Assembly (NCBI GenBank): GCA_039182735.1
Contig: JBCDCB010000022.1
Span: 1 to 49,644, forward strand
Direction of reading: 5' to 3'
From: JBCDCB01 sp039182735
Lineage (GTDB): Bacteria > Planctomycetota > Phycisphaerae > Phycisphaerales > UBA1924
DNA length: 49,644 bases
Of the stretch, positions 30,190 through 37,633 are shown one piece after another. Below the pieces are notes generated by a model. That model saw nothing but the letters and a program-made list of their open reading frames with translations, searched no databases and was not told where the DNA came from. Each line of letters opens with the position of its first letter. Position 1 is the stretch's first letter. Position numbers and translations under genes: made by a program.

Positions 30190-30888
30190 TCAGTCGCTGT
30201 CCGCCCCTCCGCCGAGCGTCTCTTCCACCGCACGGGCGAACGAGCGGTTCCCCTGCCAGCGGTCCTTCGCGCGCGAGAACTGGTAGAACGCGATCGGTGC
30301 CCACACCGCGGTGAGCCCGATGTAGATCCACCACATCGTGATCATCGCGTGGATGAACAGCGACAGCCCCACAAGCGCCCCGGCAAGCCAGAGCAGCATC
30401 TCGTTCGTGCGCGACAGGCCCAGATCGCCGCGTTCGAAGGCGGAGTGCTTCCGCGCTCGCGGGATCGCCGGCGCAGGAAAGTCCTGGAACTGCGACGTGT
30501 CCAGCACCACCGCGTCGTCTTCGAACGAACCGAACGCGCTCATCGTGTCCGCGCCCACCACGTCCGCCTCTTCCGGCACCGGACGCGGCACACGCGTGCG
30601 CGACAGACCATCGCCCTCGACCAGGTCGATCCGCATCGCCGAACGCGCTCGCGCGTCGGATCGCCCGTTCATCGACGAGCCGCTGCGCGAGTCATCGCCC
30701 GCGTCCACAGCCACCCGGCGGACGTGCACACCCGCGCTGGTTGAATCCGCCTTGCCCGGGCATGTCAGCGTCGTGCCGCACCGGCACGACACGCTTTGCC
30801 CGACGGCGTCGCTGTTCCACTGGTGTCGTCGCCCACAGCTGTGGCACTGATACCACTCGGTCGCATGAGACACATTGGCCCTCACCAT
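30190..30888 (-). CDS. Membrane protein with N-terminal zinc ribbon, unknown function
   Basis: A 232-aa protein of no recognised family. The N-terminus has a zinc-ribbon-like pair of knuckles, WYQCHSCGRRHQW and VSCRCGTTLTCPG (residues about 13-44). A long charged, probably disordered linker follows (about 50-150). Two transmembrane helices (about 163-182 and 185-203, LLWLAGALVGLSLFIHAMI and IYIGLTAVWAPIAFY) end the protein, with a short cytoplasmic tail. Start at ATG 30888 has GAGGA four bases upstream. It is convergent with the xer gene, with only 22 bases between stops. Possible role in sensing or scaffolding; no evidence for either. Confidence 0.75.
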   Translation of the reverse strand: MVRANVSHATEWYQCHSCGRRHQWNSDAVGQSVSCRCGTTLTCPGKADSTSAGVHVRRVAVDAGDDSRSGSSMNGRSDARARSAMRIDLVEGDGLSRTRVPRPVPEEADVVGADTMSAFGSFEDDAVVLDTSQFQDFPAPAIPRARKHSAFERGDLGLSRTNEMLLWLAGALVGLSLFIHAMITMWWIYIGLTAVWAPIAFYQFSRAKDRWQGNRSFARAVEETLGGGADSD

Positions 30889-31036
30889 GCAGTCCTCGAC
30901 TCCGAACCACGCCGCCCCCTGTGCATGTGGGTGGTTCTATCTGTGTCGAGCGTACGATCTGTCAGGGCGAAGAAAAGCCGGAATTACCGAGTTTCACACG
31001 ACTTCCATCGAAAAGCCCGGATAGACACCTATCGGA

Positions 31037-31993
31037 CTAGGCCAGTTCTGGGAACAGCCCCGTCACCACACCGACCAATTCCTTGACGTGCGAGATCGAC
31101 TCGTCCATTAGCGCCCGCTCACCGCCGTCGAGCTCGCACTCCACGATCTTCTCCACCCCGCCAGCGCCGAGCACGCACGGCACGCCGACGAAGTACCCGC
31201 CCACGCCGAACTCGCTCTCGCAGAACGCGGCGCAGGGCAGGATCCGCTTCTTGTCCTTGATGATCGCCTCGGCCATCTGCACCGAGCCCGACGCCGGCGC
31301 GTAGTACGCGCTCGTGCCCATGAGCTTGACGACCTCGCCCCCGCCCATCTTGGCCCGCTCGACGCACGAGTCGATGACCTCCGCCGGCAGCAGCTGGCTC
31401 ACCGGGATCCCGTGCACGCTCGTGTAGCGAGGCAGCGGGACCATGTCGTCGCCGTGACCGCCCAGCAGCAGCGCGACGACGTCCTCGATCGAGCACCCGA
31501 TCTTCTCGGCGATGAAGGCGCGGAACCGCGCCACGTCCAGGCAGCCCGCCTGCCCGACGATCCGGTTCGTCGGGAAGCCGCTCGCCTTCCACGCGGTGTA
31601 GACCATCGCGTCGAGCGGGTTTGACACCAGAATCATGATCGATTCCGGCGCGTGCTTGGCGACCTGCTCCGACACGCTCTTGACGATCTTCACGTTCGTC
31701 TGGATCAGATCGTCCCGGCTCATCCCGGGCTTGCGCGGCAGGCCCGCCGTCACGATCACAACGTCCGAGCCCGCAACGTCCGCATAGTCACTCGTCCCGA
31801 TGATGCGCGAGTCGAACCGCTCGATCGGCGCGCTGCACCAAAGATCCAGCGCCTTCCCCTTCGCCACGCCCTCCTTGTCGGGGATGTCCACGAGCACGAT
31901 GTCGCCCAGCTCTTTCGCCGCGGCCCAGTGCGCACAGGTCGCGCCCACGTTGCCCGCACCGATCACCGAAATCTTCGCCCGTCCCAGCCCCAT
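31037..31993 (-). CDS. mdh: Malate dehydrogenase (LDH-like type)
   Basis: Interconverts malate and oxaloacetate with NAD in the TCA cycle. The 318-aa product has the Rossmann motif ISVIGAGNVGATCAH (residues about 8-22), the loop GLPRKPGMSRDDL with the substrate-binding arginines, and the catalytic-site segments NPLDAMVY and LLGGHGDDMVPLPRY (catalytic His). The Arg set fits malate rather than lactate. Start ATG 31993 follows a strong AAGGAGG at seven bases; the upstream frame to 32074 is not supported. With isocitrate dehydrogenase at 47.9 kb, two TCA enzymes lie in the window but not in one operon. Confidence 0.95.
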   Translation of the reverse strand: MGLGRAKISVIGAGNVGATCAHWAAAKELGDIVLVDIPDKEGVAKGKALDLWCSAPIERFDSRIIGTSDYADVAGSDVVIVTAGLPRKPGMSRDDLIQTNVKIVKSVSEQVAKHAPESIMILVSNPLDAMVYTAWKASGFPTNRIVGQAGCLDVARFRAFIAEKIGCSIEDVVALLLGGHGDDMVPLPRYTSVHGIPVSQLLPAEVIDSCVERAKMGGGEVVKLMGTSAYYAPASGSVQMAEAIIKDKKRILPCAAFCESEFGVGGYFVGVPCVLGAGGVEKIVECELDGGERALMDESISHVKELVGVVTGLFPELA

Positions 31994-32080
31994 CGCAGCC
32001 TCCTTCGCCCGTGCCTTACCGTCTCCCGTGCGCACGCGTGCGCGCGAACCGTACCGGGATAGGCATGCTAGCAAACGCGC

Positions 32081-32117
32081 AAAACGAGCAGCGCCCGCCG
32101 AACTTCGACGGGCGCTG
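32081..32117 (-). terminator. Intrinsic terminator after the secreted gene at 32153
   Basis: Minus-strand stem of about 12 bp (CAGCGCCCG/CGGGCGCTG with inner CGAA/TTCG) is followed by CTCGTTTT. It separates the secreted-protein gene from mdh downstream. Confidence 0.8.
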
Positions 32118-32152
32118 CGGAAATCAGCAATCGTGTCGTCTGCCTCGAAGAA

Positions 32153-32902
32153 TCAGCGACGGCGACGGGTCGCGGCGAGCCCGGCAACCCCCAGCACGAG
32201 CGCCGCGCCGGGCGTCGGCACCAGCGCGATCGTGCTGTTGAGCGTCGCCTGATCGCCCGCGCTCAGCGTGAACTCGTTGCGGATCCCGAAGCCCGTCAGG
32301 ACGCCCGCAAGCCCGCTCACGCTGTCGTTTCCGGGGCCGAAGGGCGCGGTCGCGCCGAGCGTGTTGACGGTCTGGCTGAACGGGTCATCAAGCGCCGACA
32401 GCACGTCGATGCCGTCCACGAACCCGTTGTAGACCGACGACCCCGCCGGCGCGCTGACCGAGGCATCACCGTCGAAGTCCGCGTCGCCGACCGAGCCCGA
32501 CACCGAGCCGAACGCCCCGGTGACCGACCCATCGCTCAGCAGCGCGGACGTCGTCACCGTGTAGGACTGATCCGAGCCGCTGTTGTTGGTCACCGCGAGT
32601 GCGCTCGCGAGCGAGGCGATCACCGCCAGGCCGCTGCGAGACGGCTCGATGCCCGTTGACCCCGGCAGCACGAACGTCCAGTCAAAGACGCTCTCGAACG
32701 CCTCGCTCACGCCGGACACTTCAATCGAACCGTTCTCGAGATCGGTGACGCTCTCGACGTCGTCCAGGTTGTTCCCGAGCGAGTAGGTCTGACCGTTGGA
32801 CACGATCTCGAACTCGAAACCCTCGGGAAGCAGTCCGGCAAAGACCGGTGCCCCGACTCCGACCGCCGCCGCAAACGCAACCAGTGGTGCGCAGATACGC
32901 AT
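32153..32902 (-). CDS. Secreted protein with PEP-CTERM-like tail (paralogue pair A, member 1)
   Basis: A 249-aa exported protein. Signal peptide MRICAPLVAFAAAVGVGAPVFA; mature part begins LLPEGFEFEIVSNGQ. Interior is Gly/Ser/Asp-rich (ASGSVGDADFDGDASVS-like), and the end is LVPTPGAALVLGVAGLAATRRRR. It is paralogous to the next gene at 33121: both have LPEGF after the signal, a repeated SGSVGD-x-DF core, the NNFDL/NEFTL-x-AGDQAT segment and the same tail. ATG 32902 has AGAGGA upstream. The function is unknown; these are predicted to be sorted to the outer surface by an exosortase-like enzyme encoded elsewhere. Confidence 0.82.
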   Translation of the reverse strand: MRICAPLVAFAAAVGVGAPVFAGLLPEGFEFEIVSNGQTYSLGNNLDDVESVTDLENGSIEVSGVSEAFESVFDWTFVLPGSTGIEPSRSGLAVIASLASALAVTNNSGSDQSYTVTTSALLSDGSVTGAFGSVSGSVGDADFDGDASVSAPAGSSVYNGFVDGIDVLSALDDPFSQTVNTLGATAPFGPGNDSVSGLAGVLTGFGIRNEFTLSAGDQATLNSTIALVPTPGAALVLGVAGLAATRRRR

Positions 32903-33051
32903 GGAATTCCTCTCCCTGAATTGTGACTCAGCCCGCTCGTGTGTACGGCACGCGCGAGCGCTGACTCGTATGGGAAAAGATTGCCACCTCAACGCCGCCG
33001 GTCAACGAGTTTCTCGGACGCGAACAGCCCGCACGTGTCTTCGAAACCAGC

Positions 33052-33087
33052 AAAAGTGACAGCACCCGCCACGGAGGGCGAGTGCTG
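33052..33087 (-). terminator. Intrinsic terminator after the secreted gene at 33121
   Basis: Minus-strand stem CAGCAC/GTGCTG with inner CGCCC-type pairs followed by TCACTTTTGC. Typical position about 35 bases after the stop codon. Confidence 0.7.
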
Positions 33088-33120
33088 CGGAGATGAATCT
33101 TGTTGCGTCAGCCGACGCGA

Positions 33121-33861
33121 TCAGCGGCGACGACGGGTCGCGGCGAGCCCGGCGATCCCGAGCATCGCGACCGAGCCGGGCGTCGGCACGAAGAAGAGCG
33201 TGCTGTTCGCCGTGGCCTGGTCACCGGCGGTGAGGTCGAAGTTGTTGCGGATCCCGATCGACGCGGTGATGCCGCCCGTCGGAGTGTTGAGGAAGCTGTC
33301 GGGCCCGAACGGCGCCGTCAGCCCGCCCGTTGCGGTCGTCGAGAAGGGCGCGTCGAGGAGCGTCTCGAAGGTGGTGCCGTCGAGGAGCGCCTCGTACCCG
33401 GGAGCGCCCGCGGTGTCCGAGATCGTTCCGCTGCCGCTGAAGTCGCTGTCACCGACCGAGCCCGAGATCGAGCCGGTCGCGCTCAGCGGACCCGCCACGG
33501 TGAAGCCTTGCGTCACGGTGAAGATGTACGACTGTGTCGTGCCAGTGTTGTTCGTGATCGCGATGTTGCTCGCGACCGACGCCACGGGCGGGAGCGGCCC
33601 ACGGGCGATGCTCTGCGACAGCCCGGTCAGTTCGAACGACCACTCGATCGTCGCGGCACCGTCGTAGGGGTTGCTCATCCCGCTGACGATCACGGTGCCG
33701 CCATCGGTGGCCATCTCTTGGATGTCCTCCGCGGGAAGCGTCCAGTCTTGCCCGGCTCCGTTCTGGAGCGTGACGGAGAAGCCCTCGGGCAACACCATAC
33801 CCGCCGAGACTCCGCCCGCCAGGCACGCAACGCCCGCGGCTGCAATCAATGTCTTGTTCAT
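33121..33861 (-). CDS. Secreted protein with PEP-CTERM-like tail (paralogue pair A, member 2)
   Basis: A 246-aa exported protein. Signal peptide MNKTLIAAAGVACLAGGVSA, then GMVLPEGFSVTLQNG. The body (SISGSVGDSDFSGSGTIS, SIGIRNNFDLTAGDQATANS) aligns by eye with the neighbouring gene at 32153, showing tandem duplication. The C-terminus reads VPTPGSVAMLGIAGLAATRRRR. An in-frame ATG four codons upstream (33873) is an alternative start. Each copy keeps its own leader and terminator, so they are independently transcribed. Confidence 0.82.
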   Translation of the reverse strand: MNKTLIAAAGVACLAGGVSAGMVLPEGFSVTLQNGAGQDWTLPAEDIQEMATDGGTVIVSGMSNPYDGAATIEWSFELTGLSQSIARGPLPPVASVASNIAITNNTGTTQSYIFTVTQGFTVAGPLSATGSISGSVGDSDFSGSGTISDTAGAPGYEALLDGTTFETLLDAPFSTTATGGLTAPFGPDSFLNTPTGGITASIGIRNNFDLTAGDQATANSTLFFVPTPGSVAMLGIAGLAATRRRR

Positions 33862-34049
33862 GATGCGACTCATCTCTCTGCTCTACGTGTCTCTCGCGGG
33901 TGGCAGCCCACGACCGGAACCACCATACAGGTGGGGCCGGATATCTCCAATGACAGTCTGGGGCGAGTTTGCGGACCTGTCAAACCTGAACGTCCGTATT
34001 TGCGCCAGCTTGACGAGCCAAAGCCTGGCCTGGTCAGGCACCACCTGAC

Positions 34050-34081
34050 AAAAACAAACCGAGCCCCGCACGAGGCGGGGC
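34050..34081 (-). terminator. Intrinsic terminator after the secreted gene at 34126
   Basis: Minus-strand stem GCCCCGC/GCGGGGC with a 5-nt loop, followed by TCGGTTTGTTTTTG. A clear rho-independent terminator. Confidence 0.85.
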
Positions 34082-34125
34082 CCGGGTGGTGTACTCCGTA
34101 CTGCGTACCGATCGGCCTGCCGGGG

Positions 34126-34812
34126 TCAGGCGCCGCGTCGGCGACGCGCCACCGACAGACCCGCCACGCCCGCCAGCGCCACCGCGCCGGGTGTTGGGAC
34201 CTGCTCGAACGTCTGACGGATGAACGAGGTCGTCGCCGAACCGCCATCGCCGGCAAAGAGCTCGAACTCCTTCGTCACGTTCAGCGTCGTAAAGCCCGGA
34301 GCGCCTTGCAGGAATGAGTCCTGGAACTGCGTCCCCTGCCCCGCCACGTTGAAGACGCTCAACTCATCGACCGTCATCGTGGACATCGGATCGACGATCG
34401 TCTCGGTGACCTGAGCGAACGAACCGGGCACGCTGGTCGAGCCGTTGAACCCGAGTTCGATGCCCGTGATCGAGAAGCCCGGCTCGAGGACGGTGACGTT
34501 GTACTCAAACGTGAAACCAGAAGAATCCTGATCATTGGGCGCATCGATGAACTGCCCGAGCAGATCGAAGCCGATGGCCTGCAGCCCGAAGTTCACGGGG
34601 ACGACGGTGACGCTGGTGGCGTCGAACGTGCCCGAGAAGCTCTTGACCGAGATCTCCTTGTCGCCCACGACGAAGGTGCCGTTGTACGGGCCCTGCGCGT
34701 CGAGGATGACGTCCAGCGTCTCACCCCCGCTGGGCAGCATGACGCCGCCGAGCGTGGACGACGCGCACGCGATGACCGCACCCAGGGCGGCAAATGCAGA
34801 AACAGAACGCAT
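34126..34812 (-). CDS. Secreted protein with PEP-CTERM-like tail (paralogue pair B, member 1)
   Basis: A 228-aa exported protein. Signal peptide MRSVSAFAALGAVIACASST, then LGGVMLPSGGETLD. Conserved with the next gene are GTFVVGDKEI, NFGLQAIGFDLLGQFID, ELGFNGSTSVPGSFAQVTET and TTSFIRQTFEQ. The tail is VPTPGAVALAGVAGLSVARRRRGA. Start ATG 34812 has AGGGAAGGG upstream. No named domain; the strand-rich pattern fits a surface or matrix protein. Confidence 0.83.
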   Translation of the reverse strand: MRSVSAFAALGAVIACASSTLGGVMLPSGGETLDVILDAQGPYNGTFVVGDKEISVKSFSGTFDATSVTVVPVNFGLQAIGFDLLGQFIDAPNDQDSSGFTFEYNVTVLEPGFSITGIELGFNGSTSVPGSFAQVTETIVDPMSTMTVDELSVFNVAGQGTQFQDSFLQGAPGFTTLNVTKEFELFAGDGGSATTSFIRQTFEQVPTPGAVALAGVAGLSVARRRRGA

Positions 34813-35028
34813 TGTGGTTGTCCCTTCCCTACTCTGATGCCGCCCGGGCCCTCACCCGAGTGCGGACGTGTTCCCATGCCGACCCGTCGGCTCCCACCGC
34901 AAGGCCATAGGGAACAGGTACACCGCGGGCAGCCGCGTGCAACGACCACCCGCCCCGGCGCGCAAAGTTCGTCCTGCAAACGAGATATAACCACCCACCG
35001 GACCCATCTATCGGTCCATGGCGCATGA

Positions 35029-35060
35029 GAAAACGCCCGCCGCACAAGGCGACGGGCGTT
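35029..35060 (-). terminator. Intrinsic terminator after the secreted gene at 35098
   Basis: Minus-strand stem AACGCCCG/CGGGCGTT with a short inner pairing, followed by TTTCTC. The T-tract is short, so termination may be partial. Confidence 0.6.
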
Positions 35061-35097
35061 AGAGACGCTGACGGATTCGACCAGACAGAATCCGGTC

Positions 35098-35775
35098 TTA
35101 TCGGCGGCGACGGGCCGCGGCGAGACCGGCAACACCGAACGCGGCGAACGCGCCCGGCGCGGGGATCTGCTCGAAGGTCTGGCGGATGAAGGACGTCGTG
35201 GCGGTGCCGCCATCGACCGCGAAGAGCGTGAAGTCCTTCGTGATGTTGAGCTCACGGAAGCCCGGGGCGTCGGCCGTGAAAAAGTCCTGGAAGACGTCGT
35301 CGCCCGAGTTCATGTTGCCCAGCGCCTGCACCTCGAGGTTGTCGAGGAAGTCGCTGGAGTTCGGATCGACGATGGTCTCGGTGACCTTCGCGAACGAGCC
35401 GGCCACGCTGGTCGAACCGTTGAAACCGAGCTCGACGCCCACGATCGAACGATCCGGGTCGAGGACGCGGATGTTGTACTGGAAGCCGAAGCCGGTGGGG
35501 CTGCCATCGCCGGGCACGTCGATGAACTGCCCGAGCAGATCGAAGCCGATGGCCTGATCGCCGAAGTTCACCGGCACGACCGTGACGTCGACGGCATCGA
35601 TGCCGAGCGCCGCGAAGGCCTTCACCGTGATTTCCTTGTCACCGACCACGAACGTGCCGTCGTACGGCCCGTTGGGGTCCTGAATCTCGCTGAGCAGCGC
35701 CCCGCCGCTGGGGAGCATGATGCCGCCCAGAGCAGATGTCGCACCCACAGGCCCACGGCAGCAGCCGCGAACCAC
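35098..35775 (-). CDS. Secreted protein with PEP-CTERM-like tail (pair B, member 2), signal peptide out of frame
   Basis: Paralogue of the gene at 34126, sharing LGGIMLPSGG, GTFVVGDKEI, NFGDQAIGFDLLGQFID, ELGFNGSTSVAGSFAKVTET and SFIRQTFEQ, and ending IPAPGAFAAFGVAGLAAARRRR. The open frame begins at a GTG at 35775 and lacks a signal peptide. However an ATG at 35791 with a strong AGGAGG nine bases upstream starts a signal-like MQVRATWFAAAAVGL in another frame. Adding one base near 35743 (in CTGTGGG) would join the two into a normal precursor. The natural gene is therefore 35098-35791 with a one-base deletion, either a true mutation or a sequence error. Confidence 0.75.
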   Translation of the reverse strand: MVRGCCRGPVGATSALGGIMLPSGGALLSEIQDPNGPYDGTFVVGDKEITVKAFAALGIDAVDVTVVPVNFGDQAIGFDLLGQFIDVPGDGSPTGFGFQYNIRVLDPDRSIVGVELGFNGSTSVAGSFAKVTETIVDPNSSDFLDNLEVQALGNMNSGDDVFQDFFTADAPGFRELNITKDFTLFAVDGGTATTSFIRQTFEQIPAPGAFAAFGVAGLAAARRRR

Positions 35776-35791
35776 GTCGCACGCACTTGCA

Positions 35792-36106
35792 TGTGATGTC
35801 CCTCCTGTGCCGTCGCCCGTCGATCAGTCCCCTGACGAACGCGGCCCGTGTTCCCAAGTACCTCCCATGCCCGCGCTGCTCCCACACAACGCGGACCCGT
35901 ACATCCATCACTATGTCCCCAAACCCTACCGCCGGCAAGATGAGAACATCCGGAATTTTGGGACTCGATCGGCTATCGGAACGTGAACTCCTGCCAGGCA
36001 AGCACTTAGGCAACGATGGCAATTTAGTGAAGATCGCGCGATCTCCCACTGCCCGGGACATGTGAGCCCCCTTGTGCCCGCCGTGCTCGCCCGTCACGAT
36101 GCCCCG
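35792..36106. other. Intergenic region with a 14-bp palindrome
   Basis: About 315 bases between the divergent secreted gene and the aminotransferase. No gene is seen. A perfect palindrome AGATCGCGCGATCT lies at 36031-36044, 62 bases before the aminotransferase ATG, and could be an operator. The stretch is less G+C-rich near 35925-36030, as expected of promoters, but no clean -35/-10 pair was found. Confidence 0.35.
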
Positions 36107-37330
36107 ATGAGCGTCGCCGACCGACTCGCCCCGTTTGGAACCACCGTCTTCAGCCGGATCACTCGGCTCGCGATCGAGCACGACGCCGTCAACCTCGGGC
36201 AGGGCTTCCCCGACTTCGACGGCCCCCCCGACGTCCTCCGCGCCGCCAGCGACGCACTCATCGCCGGCCCCAACCAGTACGTCCGCTCGCACGGGCTCCC
36301 CGCGCTCAACCAGGCCATCGCGGAGCACGCCTCGCCCGCGCTCGCCGGCGCGTTCCCGCAGGGCATCGACCCGGACGCGCACGTGACCGTGACGGCGGGC
36401 TGCACCGAGGCCATCGCCGCCTCACTCCTCGGGCTGCTCAACCCAGGCGACGAGGTGATTCTGTTCGAGCCCACGTATGACTCGTACCTCGCGAGCGTCG
36501 CGCTCGCCGGCGCGAAGGCCAACATCGTCACGCTCCGTGCGCACGAGGGCGGGTTCACGTTCGACGCCGATGAACTGCGGAGCGCGGTCACCGAACGGAC
36601 GCGTGCGATCGTCGTCAACTCGCCGCACAACCCGACGGGCAAGGTCTTCTCGCCCTCCGAACTCGACGACATCGCGCACGTGTGCATCGAGCACGATCTG
36701 GTCGCGATCAGCGACGAGGTCTACGAGCACCTCGTCTACGACGGCGCGCCCTTCCCACGCCTCGCCAACGTGCCGGGCATGGGCGCGCGCACGATCTCGT
36801 GTTCATCGATCGGCAAGACCTTCTCCCTCACCGGCTGGAAGATCGGCTGGGCCATCGCGCCGCCCGAGCTCTCGGCGAGCGTGCGAGCCGCGCACCAGTT
36901 CACCACGTTCTGCGCACCCGGCGCGCTGCAGGCCGGCAGCGCCGCCGCGCTCAAGAGCCCTCCGTCGTTCTACGAGTCGCTCGCGCGGGACTTCCAGCGC
37001 AAGCGCGACACGCTCTGCGAGGCGCTCGATGACATCGGCTTCCGCTGTGTCGTACCCGCCGCCGGGTACTTCGTCATGGCGGATCACCGCGCGCTTTGGG
37101 ACGGGGACGATGTCTCCCTCGTCACGCACCTCATCGAGAACGCCGGCGTCGCGGCGATCCCGCCCAGCGCCTTCTATGCCAGCAGCGACGAGGGCTCGCG
37201 CTTCGTGCGGTTCGCCTTCTGCAAGCGCGACGAAACACTCCGCACGGCGATCGAGCGGCTGCGGGCGTGGCGTGACGCGCGCCGACGCACAAAAACAAAA
37301 GAGCCCGGCGGGAACTCCCGCCGGGCGTGA
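36107..37330 (+). CDS. PLP-dependent class I aminotransferase (kynurenine/glutamine/methionine transaminase-like)
   Basis: Cytoplasmic transaminase of fold type I. The 407-aa product begins MSVADRLAPFGTTVFSRIT and has VNLGQGFPDFDGP, typical of the KAT/GTK and YbdL-like subgroup. PLP-site features are VTAGCTEAIAA, NSPHNPTGKVF, AISDEVYEHLVYD and the Schiff-base Lys 237 in SSIGKTFSLTGWKIGW. The C-terminal Arg that binds the carboxylate is in SRFVRFAFCK. Which amino donor is used cannot be told. ATG 36107 aligns best with family N-termini; a GTG at 36062 is possible. The last dozen codons (KEPGGNSRRA) overlap the stem of a terminator that serves the opposite strand. Confidence 0.9.
   Translation: MSVADRLAPFGTTVFSRITRLAIEHDAVNLGQGFPDFDGPPDVLRAASDALIAGPNQYVRSHGLPALNQAIAEHASPALAGAFPQGIDPDAHVTVTAGCTEAIAASLLGLLNPGDEVILFEPTYDSYLASVALAGAKANIVTLRAHEGGFTFDADELRSAVTERTRAIVVNSPHNPTGKVFSPSELDDIAHVCIEHDLVAISDEVYEHLVYDGAPFPRLANVPGMGARTISCSSIGKTFSLTGWKIGWAIAPPELSASVRAAHQFTTFCAPGALQAGSAAALKSPPSFYESLARDFQRKRDTLCEALDDIGFRCVVPAAGYFVMADHRALWDGDDVSLVTHLIENAGVAAIPPSAFYASSDEGSRFVRFAFCKRDETLRTAIERLRAWRDARRRTKTKEPGGNSRRA
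37291..37326 (-). terminator. Strong intrinsic terminator on the minus strand, inside the 3' end of the aminotransferase
   Basis: A perfect 10-bp stem (GCCCGGCGGG at 37303-37312 with CCCGCCGGGC at 37317-37326, 4-nt loop) is followed on the minus strand by TCTTTTGTTTTTG. The plus strand has no T-tract after the stem, so it terminates transcription coming from the right. It ends the candidate RNA unit described at 37291-37627. Confidence 0.8.
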
Positions 37331-37404
37331 TTGCCTGGGTTACGAAGGTAGCCACAGGGCTTTGCGTATGCGGGCAGCGCTGCGCCACCCCGTCGGGTTG
37401 ACGC

Positions 37405-37446
37405 TTACCAGCGCAGCCCCTTCGTACAGTCACAAGTGTTCGTCAC
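37405..37446 (-). CDS. Possible 13-codon leader peptide with perfect Shine-Dalgarno
   Basis: GTG at 37446 follows AAGGAGG with seven bases spacing, an ideal initiation site, and reads MTNTCDCTKGLRW then TAA. The GTG overlaps the TGA of an upstream in-frame short frame (ATG 37493, MSRPAGRQPLLKEVIQ), a GTGA junction as in coupled genes. The frame runs into the structured stem of the candidate RNA. Two Cys residues and the final Trp could matter in an attenuator, but there is no downstream gene to regulate on this strand. Confidence 0.2.
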   Translation of the reverse strand: MTNTCDCTKGLRW

Positions 37447-37633
37447 TGGATCACCTCCTTCAACAAGGGTTGCCGGCCGGCGGGGCGTGACATGCCGCTC
37501 GAACCGGATGGATCCTCCCGGATGCCGTCGCTCCCGGGCTCAACGCGCGGGCTATCCCGCTCGTCGCGTTCGCTCGCCGGCGTGGATCGAGTGTTTCGCT
37601 CGCCGCGCCCGGGTCGCTCCCGCGATGACAATC

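Larger units (their letters stand above)
37291..37627 (-). ncRNA. Candidate structured small RNA with full-length anti-SD complement
   Basis: No known RNA family is recognised. In minus-strand order: AAGGAGGTGATCCAG (37460-37446), the exact complement of the 16S rRNA 3' tail; a hairpin of 7 bp with one mismatch (37427-37433 with 37442-37448); an 8-bp closing stem (TACGAAGG at 37419-37426 read on the minus strand, paired with 37341-37348); and inside it a 7-bp stem (37379-37385 with 37411-37417) with an inner ACCC/GGGT pairing, plus a small hairpin (37350-37353 with 37358-37361). A strong intrinsic terminator closes the unit. A promoter-like pair lies just upstream (37634-37661). A tiny frame overlaps the 5' part, so a translated leader is the main alternative. 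Confidence 0.4.

Noticed and set aside
37331..37470. tmRNA, RNase P RNA, SRP RNA or known riboswitch
   Set aside because: None of their conserved core sequences was found by eye, and no gene follows on the minus strand for a riboswitch to control.
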